Assembly (NCBI RefSeq): GCF_000317695.1
Contig: NC_019771.1
Coordinates: 992,001-1,056,000 of the forward strand
Direction of reading: 5' to 3'
From: Anabaena cylindrica PCC 7122
GTDB lineage: Bacteria; Cyanobacteriota; Cyanobacteriia; Cyanobacteriales; Nostocaceae
Length of the DNA: 64,000 bases
This document shows positions 45,080 to 54,774 of the stretch, one piece after another. Below the pieces are notes generated by a model, which had not been told where the DNA came from, did not search any database, and saw nothing but the letters and a program-made list of their open reading frames with translations. The position numbers and the translations under genes were made by a program. Position 1 is the first letter of the stretch. The number at the start of each line of letters is the position of its first letter.

Positions 45080-45619
45080 ATGAATACAAGGTGCAAACAC
45101 TCTTTTGACAAATCTAATAGCGGATTTACTTTGCTAGAAAATCTAGTTGTTGTGTTTGTAATTGCCATATTATCAGCGATCGCAGCTCCTAGTTGGTTAG
45201 CCTTTGTGAATATTCGCCGTCTGAACGTTGCACAAGGTCAAGTTTACCAAGCAATGCGCGAAGCTCAAAACCAAGCTAGAAAGGAAAAATTGACGTGGCA
45301 AGCTAGCTTTAGAGAACAAAATAGTATTGTTCAATGGGCTGTTCATCCTGCAACAGTTAGCCCCAGTAATGCTTTATGGAATAGTTTAGATTCTAGTGTC
45401 CGCTTAGATAGTGAAACAAATTTGGATCTTGTCAATAATGTGCGGCAGATTCAATTTGATTATACGGGTAGTGTCAAACTTCAACAATTAGGAAGAGTGA
45501 CTTTATTTATTCAGTCTGGTGGAACAGCAAAGCGTTGTGTGATAGCTTCTACTATTTTAGGGGCAATGCGAATGGCAAAAGATCGTCCTACTGCTCAAGA
45601 TGGTAAATTTTGTTATTAA
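45080..45619 (+). CDS. Pseudopilin of the GspH/FimT type
   Basis: 179 residues, MNTRCKHSFDKSNSGFTLLENLVVVFVIAILSAIAAPSW. The prepilin site precedes Phe and the +5 position is Glu. Body: MREAQNQARKEKLTWQASFR..., end CVIASTILGAMRMAKDRPTAQDGKFCY with two cysteines. It resembles the HpsD-like protein at 43145 over its length and probably arose by duplication. It closes the pseudopilin set, separated from it by hpsE. Confidence 0.8.
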   Translation: MNTRCKHSFDKSNSGFTLLENLVVVFVIAILSAIAAPSWLAFVNIRRLNVAQGQVYQAMREAQNQARKEKLTWQASFREQNSIVQWAVHPATVSPSNALWNSLDSSVRLDSETNLDLVNNVRQIQFDYTGSVKLQQLGRVTLFIQSGGTAKRCVIASTILGAMRMAKDRPTAQDGKFCY

Positions 45620-45627
45620 GATAGTAT

Positions 45628-45735
45628 GGCGGTTATTGGTTGAATGAGGTACAAAAACCCCACCCCCAACCCCCTCCCCGCTGTTTCGTGGAGGGGGCTA
45701 TGATATACCTCATGTGATTAGGAAATGCTATATTT
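45628..45735. repeat. Dispersed inverted-repeat element, family A-like ends
   Basis: Roughly 105 bp between TATGGCGGTTATTGG and CTCATGTGATTAGGAAATGCTATA, with an inner CCCCCTCC...GGAGGGGG palindrome. Ends resemble family A (TATAGC) but the core differs. It separates the pseudopilin from the TIGR04282-like gene. Confidence 0.6.
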
Positions 45736-45761
45736 AAATATCTAAATAAACTCAGTATATT

Positions 45762-46409
45762 GTGTTGAAATCACCAACTAAAGAGAAACAGCACCTGATT
45801 ATTTTTACCCGCTACCCAGAACCAGGGAAAACAAAAACCCGGATGATACCCGCTTTGGGTAATGTTGGTGCTGCGAATCTGCAAAGACAGATGACGGAAT
45901 ATACTATCAAGCAGGTAAAAGAATTACAAAAAACATCAGCTGTAACTGTGGAAGTGCGGTTTGCGGGAGGTAACTTGCAACTGATGCAAGATTGGTTGGG
46001 GTTAGATTTGGGTTACAATTCTCAGGGTGAAGGCGATTTAGGTGAACGGATGGCGCGATCGCTTGCCGATGCTTTTGACAAGAGTGCAGAATATGTCATT
46101 ATCATTGGTACAGACTGTCCTGGAGTGAATGCACAGATTTTAACCACAGCTTTTGAGCAACTAAAGTCTTTTGAACTTGTACTTGGCCCTGCAATTGATG
46201 GTGGTTATTATTTAATTGGTTTGCAGCAACCAATCCCAGAGCTATTTTTTCAAATCGAGTGGGGAACAGCTCAAGTATGCCGACAAACTATAGAAATTGC
46301 CGAGAAACTTAATTTATATTCTGTATACTTACCTACACTGGCTGATGTAGACCGTCCAGAAGATTTACCCATTTGGGAACAAACCCTGACCGGAAATGTC
46401 GAAAGATGA
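45762..46409 (+). CDS. TIGR04282/DUF2064-type glycosyltransferase
   Basis: 215 residues from a GTG at 45762. Nucleotide-sugar-like fold: LIIFTRYPEPGKTKTRMIPALG, ERMARSLADAF, YVIIIGTDCPGV (D-x-D-like), ELVLGPAIDGGYYLIGL. Members are grouped with arsenosugar biosynthesis transferases. No arsenic gene is near, so a role in glycan synthesis beside the hps genes is equally possible. Confidence 0.8.
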   Translation: MLKSPTKEKQHLIIFTRYPEPGKTKTRMIPALGNVGAANLQRQMTEYTIKQVKELQKTSAVTVEVRFAGGNLQLMQDWLGLDLGYNSQGEGDLGERMARSLADAFDKSAEYVIIIGTDCPGVNAQILTTAFEQLKSFELVLGPAIDGGYYLIGLQQPIPELFFQIEWGTAQVCRQTIEIAEKLNLYSVYLPTLADVDRPEDLPIWEQTLTGNVER

Positions 46410-46713
46410 GACTCATTATTTTTTAGTGACAACACCCATAACAGCTACTATTGTGGTATAGTTTTAAACCTAATAGCGCCAGTAAATCAAGTAAAAAATT
46501 CATGCACCAACAGGGTTTTACTGCTTTACGGGCTGATGAAAATAAGCCCATTTTGACAGCTGCGGTATAATCTGTCTTAGCTTTTTATAGTTGGATACTC
46601 ACATAGAAAGGATGGTGAAGCCCACAGTGAGGCAGATAAGTCCGCTCAGTTCAATCTCCTTTCTTTACATATAATCCACCTTTGTCTAAAATAACGACAT
46701 TATTCTTCAGGAG
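46410..46713. other. Left flank of the TnpB element
   Basis: 304 bp without a gene. It contains short palindromes, among them a stem AGAAAGGA/TCCTTTCT spanning 46605-46664, which could be the structured left end of an IS200/IS605-type element. The exact left border could not be fixed. Confidence 0.4.
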
Positions 46714-47952
46714 GTGATATTTCTGTACAAATGCCAGCAAAATCTAATTCAGCCAGATAAATCTCTCAAAACCATATTAGAATTTATCTGCTCTCAATCT
46801 CACAGATTAACCAATTGCGGTATTTACTATGCCAGGCAAATCTTCTTCAAAACAGGGAAGATAATCAAGAAGTTTGATTTGATTAATGAATACAAAAACA
46901 ACAAGCATTACCAAGCCTTGCATTCTCAAGCTGCACAACAAACTCTGTTATCGGTATTTGAATCTTTCAAATCATTCAAGGCTTTAAACAGCAAGTACAG
47001 AAAAGGAGAACTAGAAGATAAACCAAGATTGCCTAAATATAGAAAATCTGGATTAGTAGCAATATCTTACCCCAAACAAGCACTGAAAATAGTAGAAGGA
47101 CAGATTCAAATACCATTAGGTACAACTATCAATAGATGGTTTAGTTTGAAGAACTTTCTTCTACCAATGTCATCTAACTTAAATTGTGATGACATCAAAG
47201 AGCTAAGAATAGTACCTCGTAATCGTTGTTTCTATGTTGAGTTTGTTTATCAATCTTCAGAGATAGAGAAGCAACAAATAAGCCCAGATAGATGTCTGGG
47301 AATAGATACAGGAATTGGTAATTGGTTGACTTGTGTTTCTAACGTGGGAACTTCATTTATTATTGATGGCAGACATTTAAAATCTGTCAACCAATTTTAT
47401 AATAAACAGATTGCCACTATTAAACAAAACAAACCCCAAGGATTTTGGTCTAAAAGATTAGCTGCTATTACAGAAAAACGAAATCGTCGGATGCATGATG
47501 CTGTCAACAAAGCAGCAAGATTGGTAATAGACAATTGTTTAAAACATGGAATTGGAACTTTAGTCTTTGGGTGGAATAAAGGACAAAGACAAGAAGTTAA
47601 TTTGGGAACAAAAACTAATCAGACCTTTGTGCAGATTCCTACTGCTAAACTCAAAAACCGCATTTCTCAACTATGTGAACATTACGGGATTGAGTTTGTA
47701 GAAACTGAGGAAAGTTATACATCCAAGGCTTCGTTTTTGGATAATGATTTTCTCCCGAAATATGGTGAAAAACCCGTGACGTGGAAAGAATCAGGTAAAC
47801 GAGTAAAGCGTGGATTGTATCACACTGCTAACAATATTTTAAGAAAAGTAAAGACAACGTTGGGATTAAATCTCGATGGAGTCTATAGGGGCGCTTTGAC
47901 TACGCCTTTAAGAGTCCGTTTTTGGGCTTCTTCAGAATCCCCTCGGCTTTAG
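46714..47952 (+). CDS. tnpB: TnpB (IS200/IS605 OrfB), probably inactive
   Basis: 412 residues from a GTG at 46714. The RuvC-like core is visible: CLGIDTGIGNWLTCVS (D198) and FVETEESYTSKASFL (E332/E333). The third catalytic part, normally an ADxNGAxNIL stretch after RGLYxTA, is missing: the sequence goes from KRGLYHTA straight to NNILRKVKTTLGL, so about ten residues including the last Asp are lost. No C-x2-C zinc knuckle is seen. TnpB is an RNA-guided nuclease; this copy should not cleave DNA. The end runs into the element's right terminus. Confidence 0.8.
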   Translation: MIFLYKCQQNLIQPDKSLKTILEFICSQSHRLTNCGIYYARQIFFKTGKIIKKFDLINEYKNNKHYQALHSQAAQQTLLSVFESFKSFKALNSKYRKGELEDKPRLPKYRKSGLVAISYPKQALKIVEGQIQIPLGTTINRWFSLKNFLLPMSSNLNCDDIKELRIVPRNRCFYVEFVYQSSEIEKQQISPDRCLGIDTGIGNWLTCVSNVGTSFIIDGRHLKSVNQFYNKQIATIKQNKPQGFWSKRLAAITEKRNRRMHDAVNKAARLVIDNCLKHGIGTLVFGWNKGQRQEVNLGTKTNQTFVQIPTAKLKNRISQLCEHYGIEFVETEESYTSKASFLDNDFLPKYGEKPVTWKESGKRVKRGLYHTANNILRKVKTTLGLNLDGVYRGALTTPLRVRFWASSESPRL

Positions 47953-47967
47953 CCAGGGGAGTGTCAA
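47880..47967 (+). ncRNA. Putative omega RNA / right end of the TnpB element
   Basis: The tnpB 3' end overlaps a CCCCTCGGCTTTAGCCAGGGG hairpin, then AGTGTCAA, the usual right end of cyanobacterial IS200/IS605 elements. In active elements, the transcript over this end is the guide RNA and the bases just after it are the guide. The 5' limit is a guess. Confidence 0.5.
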
Positions 47968-48007
47968 ATATGGCAAACAATTTTATTGACAACAAATTTA
48001 CAAAAAT

Positions 48008-48841
48008 ATGGTTAACCGCGTAGCTGCCTCAAATACTTCACTCACACTCAAGGTTGTGGGAATAATCTGCATTTTGTCTTTTTTCGTTGATTTTCTGATC
48101 CTGTTGTTAGGCTTTAGTCCCACTAATAAGCAATCACAAATTGGCTTGGCAACAGCCCTAGTTGACCGAGGAATTGTGCCGCTAGTAGGTTTAGGAATGC
48201 TATTTGCTGCATATTGGTTTGATGGGGCTGAAGATCGCCCACAAGGTATAGATTTAAGACTTCCATCCTTAATACTCTCAAGCATCTTAGGATTGATGTT
48301 TTTGCTGATTTTTCCTCTACACCTCAATAATGTGCGGCAAGCCAGCACACAAACTGTAAAAGACATCTCCCAACAAGCCCAACAAGCTGAAAACCAACTT
48401 AACACCCAATTATCCCAATTTGAAGCCCAACTTAATAACGATCAGGCCAAAGCTCAATTAGAGCAAGCGAGAATCCAAGCTAAAACTAGGTTTAGTGAAC
48501 TAATTAAAGATGAGCAGAGATATAAGCAAGCGCTCGAAAACCCCCAACTTCCCGCAGAACAAAAAGAATTACTCAAGAAATTTAAAGCCAATCCCCAAGA
48601 GCTTGATAAATTTATTGCTCAACAAACAGATCCTAGAGAAGTTGCTAATCAAAGACTGAGCGAAATTCGCCAACGCAAAGAAACAGCAGAAAAAGAAGCT
48701 AAAGATAATGCTTGGAAATCTGGACTGCGGATTGGTTTGAGTAGTTTGTTGTTGTCTATTGGTTATATCATCATTGGTTGGACAGGATTAAAAGGTATGG
48801 GTACTTTACAAGGTAGTAAACGTAAGGTTCCAGCGCGTTAA
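48008..48841 (+). CDS. hpsJ: HpsJ-like membrane protein
   Basis: 277 residues with about four hydrophobic segments: VVGIICILSFFVDFLILLLG, GIVPLVGLGMLFAAYWFD, LPSLILSSILGLMFLLIFPL at the N-terminus and IGLSSLLLSIGYIIIGWTGL near the C-terminus. Between them is a long charged coiled coil (DISQQAQQAENQLNTQLSQF...AQLEQARIQAKTRFSEL). This matches HpsJ-like proteins of the hormogonium polysaccharide system. It was probably next to the other hps genes before the TnpB element entered. Confidence 0.75.
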   Translation: MVNRVAASNTSLTLKVVGIICILSFFVDFLILLLGFSPTNKQSQIGLATALVDRGIVPLVGLGMLFAAYWFDGAEDRPQGIDLRLPSLILSSILGLMFLLIFPLHLNNVRQASTQTVKDISQQAQQAENQLNTQLSQFEAQLNNDQAKAQLEQARIQAKTRFSELIKDEQRYKQALENPQLPAEQKELLKKFKANPQELDKFIAQQTDPREVANQRLSEIRQRKETAEKEAKDNAWKSGLRIGLSSLLLSIGYIIIGWTGLKGMGTLQGSKRKVPAR

Positions 48842-48921
48842 TCTCCGTGAGCATTCAGCAGTATATTAGCGGTTGTCTGTTGGATGTAATACAATTGGGG
48901 GCGGGGGTCTCCCTGCCCTTA

Positions 48922-49012
48922 TACAGCAGGAGTCAGGAGTCAGGAGTAAAACTGGCTTTATGTATAGGTTTCAATTTAGATTTTGTACCTCCTAACTACG
49001 CAAACTGCTGTA
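48922..49012. mobile_element. Family B inverted-repeat element, short copy
   Basis: 91 bp from TACAGCAG to CTGCTGTA with only two GGAGTCA heptamers, then the unique segment AAAACTGGCTTTATG found at 19872-20102. It is the same element with fewer heptamers. An open frame at 48847-49029 crosses it and has no gene-like features. Confidence 0.8.
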
Positions 49013-49116
49013 TGTTTTCACATTTTTAACCTTCAAACTCTTGATATATCTAAGTTTTAGATTTATTTAGCAACTCCTAAATTAATAGATTTAGTAAAAT
49101 CTCTATCAAATCAGAA

Positions 49117-50025
<909 letters not shown>

Positions 50026-50272
50026 AAACCTGTTTTGGTCGGAGTTGCAGCATTTTTTTTATAATTGTGAGCATCTGGTGATATGGCGCGTTAGGATTAG
50101 TATTACCTAAGAAACTTGCAACAATCATTTACAGGTTTTATAAAGAAAAGTAACACTATTAAAGATTAACCAACCAATATTATGGTTGGTATACGTCTAA
50201 TTGCAGGTTAATGGGGACTGATTATTAAGGACTTGCTAACAACTCTTAACTTAATACCCAGAAATCAATGGT

Positions 50273-51034
50273 GTGGATAACAATCATAATAATTTGACTA
50301 ACCAAAAAAAGGAGAATAGGGGCTTGGTAATTGAACGCCTAAAACAGGACTTCAAAAATGACCTGATTGCTGGTTTGTTGGTGGTGATTCCCCTAGCGAC
50401 TACAATCTGGCTGACCATTACTATTGCCAGTTGGGTAGTTAATTTTCTCACCAAAATCCCCAAACAGGTGAATCCCTTTGATGGTCTGCATCCTATATTA
50501 GTCAATGTACTTAATTTAGTAGTTGGGTTAGCTGTACCACTACTAAGTATCCTGATCATTGGCTTAATGGCTCGGAATATAGCTGGTAGGTGGTTGCTAG
50601 ATTTTGGTGAGCGATTTTTGCAAGCAATTCCTTTGGCAGGCCAGGTATATAAAACCCTCAAACAATTACTAGAAACTATACTCAAAGATTCCAATGGTAA
50701 ATTTCGGCGTGTAGTTTTATTAGAATATCCGAGACGGGGAATTTGGGCGATCGCATTTGTCACTGGTGCAATTAGCAATGACATCCAAGCGCAAATGAAT
50801 CGTCCCATGTTGAGCGTCTTCATCCCCACAACCCCCAACCCTACCACCGGATGGTATGCAGTAGTTCCAGAAGACGAAGTAGTCAACCTCTCACTATCTG
50901 TAGAAGAGGCTTTCAAAATAGTTGTCTCTGGTGGGATTGTTGCCTCTAATGCACCCCTATCCCCCTTAGTTTTACCAAAATCAATATCACCCATAGAAAC
51001 TAAACAGCAGGTGATTACTGTGGAAGACAAGTAA
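50273..51034 (+). CDS. DUF502 membrane protein
   Basis: 253 residues (GTG start). Two membrane helices (DLIAGLLVVIPLATTIWLTITIASWV; LVNVLNLVVGLAVPLLSILIIGLMAR) with a cytoplasmic region holding the DUF502 motifs FGERFLQAIPLAGQVYKTLKQLLET, VVLLEYPRRGIWAIAFVTG and VFIPTTPNPTTGWYAVVPEDEV. Role unknown. It precedes nusB on the same strand, an arrangement I recall from other cyanobacteria. Confidence 0.9.
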   Translation: MDNNHNNLTNQKKENRGLVIERLKQDFKNDLIAGLLVVIPLATTIWLTITIASWVVNFLTKIPKQVNPFDGLHPILVNVLNLVVGLAVPLLSILIIGLMARNIAGRWLLDFGERFLQAIPLAGQVYKTLKQLLETILKDSNGKFRRVVLLEYPRRGIWAIAFVTGAISNDIQAQMNRPMLSVFIPTTPNPTTGWYAVVPEDEVVNLSLSVEEAFKIVVSGGIVASNAPLSPLVLPKSISPIETKQQVITVEDK

Positions 51035-51060
51035 AATCAACCAGGTAAACTCATCATTGA

Positions 51061-51241
51061 TACAGCAGGAGTCAGGAGTTCGGAGTTCGGAGTTCGGAGT
51101 TCGGAGTCAGGAGTCAGGAGTCAGGATTCAGGATTCAGGAGTCAGGAGTTCGGAGTTCGGAGTTCGGAGTCAGGAGTAAATAGGCTTGGTGTATGACTTT
51201 GAATTTAGATCCTGTACCTCATTTATCTGAAATCTGCTGTA
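51061..51241. mobile_element. Family B inverted-repeat element, long diverged copy
   Basis: Bounded by TACAGCAG and CTGCTGTA. Left half: GGAGTCA and GGAGTTC heptamers (about 110 bp). Right half: diverged unique segment (TGTATGACTTTGAATTTAGAT). Compared with the two other copies it shows a switch from GGAGTCA to GGAGTTC. Confidence 0.8.
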
Positions 51242-51328
51242 AAATTGTTCTTTAGAATGTGCAGAAATTGATATAATTATGAGTTTGCCCTTTTAGTTCA
51301 TTAATTTCCCTACCAATACCCCACCATC

Positions 51329-51970
51329 ATGCAACCTCGTAAACCCCAACAGATAGCACGCGAATTAGCTTTATTAAGCCTTAGCCAGTTGCCAGTTAAC
51401 CCCAAGAAATTGGAAAAACTGCCTGATGAACAATTAGTAGCTAAATTAGTACTCGGCGCAGTACGCACTTTGACGACAGAAGTGCAAGATACCCTCGACA
51501 ACGCTGCGGGTGAACTCCAACGCAGTAACGATCGCCTTTTAACCAGCCAAACACGGGCTTCAGACCTGAATACAGCGAGAACTATGCTTCAAGAAGCGAT
51601 CGCTTGTACCCAAACAGCCATCAATCAATTAGGCACAGCCATTGACTTCCCAGAATTAATCCAGTTAGCCAATCAAGATAAAGAAGTCCGCAATTACGCC
51701 AAAGAAATCATCATCACTGTCAACGACAACCGCAGTATCATTGATCAATTCATTTCTGAAGCTTTAGTCGATTGGCAAGTCTCTCGTTTAGCACAAATTG
51801 ACCGGGATATTCTGCAAATCGCTGTAGCAGAAATGCGATTTATGAGAGTTCCCGCTAGTATAGCCATCAACGAAGCTGTAGAGTTAGCTAAACGCTACAG
51901 TGGAGATGAAGGACATCGCTTTATTAATGGTGTTCTGCGCCGTGTCACAGAACAGAAACAAACAGCATAG
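51329..51970 (+). CDS. nusB: Transcription antitermination factor NusB
   Basis: 213 residues, starting MQPRKPQQIARELALLSLSQLP. The all-helical NusB domain is longer than in E. coli because of an inserted Gln/Asn-rich helical stretch, as in cyanobacteria. Family marks: ARELALLSLSQL, VRNYAKEIIITVNDNRSIIDQFISEALVDWQVSRLAQIDRDILQIAVAEM and SIAINEAVELAKRYSGDEGHRFINGVL. It binds boxA RNA with NusE in rRNA antitermination. A strong inverted repeat (51976-52018) separates it from ftsY. Confidence 0.92.
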   Translation: MQPRKPQQIARELALLSLSQLPVNPKKLEKLPDEQLVAKLVLGAVRTLTTEVQDTLDNAAGELQRSNDRLLTSQTRASDLNTARTMLQEAIACTQTAINQLGTAIDFPELIQLANQDKEVRNYAKEIIITVNDNRSIIDQFISEALVDWQVSRLAQIDRDILQIAVAEMRFMRVPASIAINEAVELAKRYSGDEGHRFINGVLRRVTEQKQTA

Positions 51971-51975
51971 GGTAA

Positions 51976-52018
51976 TATCCTCACTTCACCTATCCTGAAT
52001 TTTTTCCAAGTGAGGATA
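51976..52018. terminator. Hairpin between nusB and ftsY
   Basis: TATCCTCACTT (51976-51986) and AAGTGAGGATA (52008-52018) form an 11-bp perfect stem with a 21-base loop containing T-rich bases. There is no T run after the stem, so it may control transcript stability rather than end it. Confidence 0.45.
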
Positions 52019-52098
52019 ACCCGAAAACTTCCATCCCCAGAAAACGTGACTAATTAAATTAAACTGAAAATTAATAAGTTACTAAAAATACTGCTGCA

Positions 52099-53775
52099 AT
52101 GGTTTTTAATTGGTTCCGCCGTCAACATAACGATACCCCTGAACAACAGCCACAGGGGGAAACTCCACCCGCGCCAGAAACACAGCCAGAACCAGCCGCA
52201 GAAACTACACCAGAGACAGAGGATCTGCTGGCGTTTGCTAAAGCGGCTTACAAAAATATTCAGCAAAAACAACAGTCCCAGATCCAAGCACCTGCAACTG
52301 TTTCGGAAGATACACCAGAAGTAATTTCTAAAGAAACAGCAACACCTATTATTGAAGAAACTACAGAAATAGCCGCAATAGAAGAAATATCTGTAACTGA
52401 AGACATAACTCCAGTAGCTGTTATTGAAGAAAATACAGAAATAGCCGCAATAGAAGAAATATCTGTAACTGAAGACATAACTCCAGTAGCTGTTATTGAA
52501 GAAAATACAGAAATAACCGCAATAGAAGAAATACCTGTAACTGAAGAATTAACTCTAGTAGCTGCAATTGAAGGATCAGAAACTTCTGGCACAGAAACAC
52601 CAGTCAGTGAAACACAACCAGCCTTATCCTTTTTAGAACGGGCAGCAGCCGAAAGACAAGCCAAGCAAGAAAGATTAATTGCCAACGCCATTGAAGTTGA
52701 GGAACCAGAGACAACATTAACTCCTGCATCAACCACAGCAAACGTAGAAGTAGAAATTCCTGAATTAGAATTTGATGATGGCTTTGTGTGGTCAGTTGAA
52801 GTTTTGGCAGCCCAAGGAAGAAAGGCTGAAGATGTTTCCATAGAAGAAATTACCTGGCTGAAAAAGTTACGCCAAAGCTTAGATAAAACTCGGCGGAATA
52901 TTCTCAACCAACTTAAATCAATTGTTGGCCAAGGGCCTCTCAATCAAGCTGCTGTAGCAGAAATTGAAGCATTACTCCTGCAAGCAGACGTGGGTGTAGA
53001 GGCAACAGATTTTATTATTGATGCCTTACAGAAAAAACTGCGGGATGAAGTGACTCCACCGGAAGAAGCGATCGCATTTCTGAAAAAAATTCTCCGGGAT
53101 ATGCTAGATGCACCAAATCAAGTTGCAGAAAGACCCAGTTTTGCTCCAGATAAAGAAAACCTGACCATTTGGTTAATTACCGGAGTCAATGGGGCTGGTA
53201 AAACTACCACAATCGGAAAAATTGCCCATTTAGCCCAAAAATCTGGTTATAAATGCTTAATTGGGGCTGCTGATACCTTCCGGGCTGCCGCTGTAGAACA
53301 AGTTAAAGTTTGGGGAAGCAGAAGCGGTGTAGAAGTTATAGCCAATCCAGGCAAGAATACAGATCCTGCCGCAGTGGTATTTGATGCGATCGCCGCAGCC
53401 CAATCACGAGGAACCGAATTACTCCTAATAGATACCGCCGGGCGACTACAAAACAAGAAAAACTTAATGGACGAATTAAGTAAAATTCGGAAAATTATTG
53501 ACAAAAAAGCCCCAAATGCTCATATAGAATCACTCTTAGTTTTAGATTCTACCTTGGGACAAAATGGACTGCGCCAAGCTGAAGTCTTTTCCCAAGCAGC
53601 CCAACTAAGTGGCGTTGTCTTAACAAAGCTAGATGGTACAGCCAAAGGAGGAGTTGCCCTAGCAGTTGTGCAGCAACTAGGTTTACCCATTCGCTTTATT
53701 GGTGCAGGAGAAGGCATTGAAGACTTGCGCCCATTTTCTAGCTATGAGTTTGTTGAAGCACTATTAAATGGCTAG
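52099..53775 (+). CDS. ftsY: Signal recognition particle receptor FtsY
   Basis: 558 residues. The first ~230 residues form an acidic, repetitive A domain rich in Glu, Thr, Pro and Ile. The NG GTPase starts near 235 and includes GVNGAGKTTTIGKIA (G1), DTFRAAAVEQ, DTAGRLQNKKNLMDEL and TKLDGTAKGG (G4). It docks SRP-ribosome complexes at the membrane. The A domain contains a perfect 72-bp duplication (52372-52515) and a third diverged copy. Starts ATG 52099, MVFNWFRRQHNDTPEQQ. Confidence 0.95.
   Translation: MVFNWFRRQHNDTPEQQPQGETPPAPETQPEPAAETTPETEDLLAFAKAAYKNIQQKQQSQIQAPATVSEDTPEVISKETATPIIEETTEIAAIEEISVTEDITPVAVIEENTEIAAIEEISVTEDITPVAVIEENTEITAIEEIPVTEELTLVAAIEGSETSGTETPVSETQPALSFLERAAAERQAKQERLIANAIEVEEPETTLTPASTTANVEVEIPELEFDDGFVWSVEVLAAQGRKAEDVSIEEITWLKKLRQSLDKTRRNILNQLKSIVGQGPLNQAAVAEIEALLLQADVGVEATDFIIDALQKKLRDEVTPPEEAIAFLKKILRDMLDAPNQVAERPSFAPDKENLTIWLITGVNGAGKTTTIGKIAHLAQKSGYKCLIGAADTFRAAAVEQVKVWGSRSGVEVIANPGKNTDPAAVVFDAIAAAQSRGTELLLIDTAGRLQNKKNLMDELSKIRKIIDKKAPNAHIESLLVLDSTLGQNGLRQAEVFSQAAQLSGVVLTKLDGTAKGGVALAVVQQLGLPIRFIGAGEGIEDLRPFSSYEFVEALLNG
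52372..52572. repeat. 72-bp tandem repeat inside ftsY
   Basis: Units at 52372-52443 and 52444-52515 are identical over all 72 bases; a third unit (about 52516-52572) is diverged. Each encodes a 24-residue acidic block (AAIEEISVTEDITPVAVIEENTEI, 20 of which are shown by neighbours). Length is in frame. Confidence 0.9.
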
Positions 53776-54774
53776 TGTAGGAAAGCTAGAAGCAGGGGGG
53801 AGAAAAAAGTCGTCATTGATAATTTGCGGGCAAGATGCCCGCACCACAAGAAACTTTAAGAAACTTTTGGGTATTTTTTTGATTGGAAGTCCCTAAAGTT
53901 GGTTTAATCTACCTTTTCACCCTCTTTGATTGATAGTTGTTGTTGCTATGTTGTGCTAAATACCTACGCAAAAATATTTAGCCATTTTTCAACACCAAGG
54001 AAATCGCTGTATTATTTCACCATTTCCCCCTTCCCTATTCCCTGAAATATTCAAAATCAACCCAAATTTGTAGAAATTACTGTTCAAATTGGGATCGTAG
54101 CTAATGCCTGAAAGCTTTTTGCTTCCTTGCATTCAGCAAAAATGAAATACAGAAAACAGTATATTTGCTAAAATAATTATTTTTTTTACAATAAATGGCT
54201 AACTTCTGCTAAAATTGCACACTAAAGCCATTTTGCCAATTATCGAAGTAGTTTATCTAATGCAACAGCAAGTTTACTTGATTACTGCAACAGGTATCCA
54301 CAAGCAAGGGTGAAATGTTTGCAATCTATAAATTTACATTCTTCTTTTACAGGCAGGATGGTAAATCTTTTTTTCCTTATTCCTAAAAAAACGCACTCAT
54401 CAAGAAACAACCTTGTAAATTCATTGCTTCAAGATTCCTAAGGCTTACTCTGCAAGTGTAGTATATGGGGTTTTTTGCTAACAAAGTTTTATTTCTCAAG
54501 ATATATGAATTACCAATTAAGTCATGGAAAAATTATAAGCCTTCTATAACGTAATCCTCGTTACAGTTTTTTACTGCCCAATCTTCAAATAAATAAAGAG
54601 GTGACTGTAAATTCCTAAAAATATAATACTCATAAAAATCACATCCTCAGCTTTTTTACTCTTGCTAAAATGACTAATTTTGTCCAATATGATTGAACAA
54701 TGCCTAAGAAAAAGGATTTGTAAAAAATCATAAATCTGCAATCTGTTAATATCAAGTGCAATAATTATTTACCT
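53776..54774. other. 999-bp gene-free region between ftsY and the phosphatase gene
   Basis: No open frame with gene-like features on either strand. It has a small palindrome at 53825-53850 (GCGGGCAAGATGCCCGC) that matches the repeats at 62022 and 63371, followed by about 800 bp of AT-rich unique sequence. The phosphatase starts at a GTG at its far end, so a long leader, a small RNA or a decayed gene is possible. Confidence 0.5.

Larger units (their letters stand above)
46590..47967 (+). mobile_element. IS200/IS605-family element with tnpB only (left border approximate)
   Basis: It comprises a left hairpin region, a degenerate tnpB and a right-end hairpin at about 47939-47967. There is no tnpA, so it is non-autonomous. 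It splits the polysaccharide region between the TIGR04282 gene and the HpsJ-like gene. Confidence 0.6.

Noticed and set aside
48847..49029. 60-codon frame after the HpsJ-like gene
   Set aside because: Spans the short family B element.
50284..51030. 248-codon antisense frame opposite DUF502
   Set aside because: Long but a mirror of the DUF502 gene, which has clear family motifs and membrane helices.
52260..52943. 227-codon antisense frame in ftsY
   Set aside because: Product of the repetitive acidic region read backwards.
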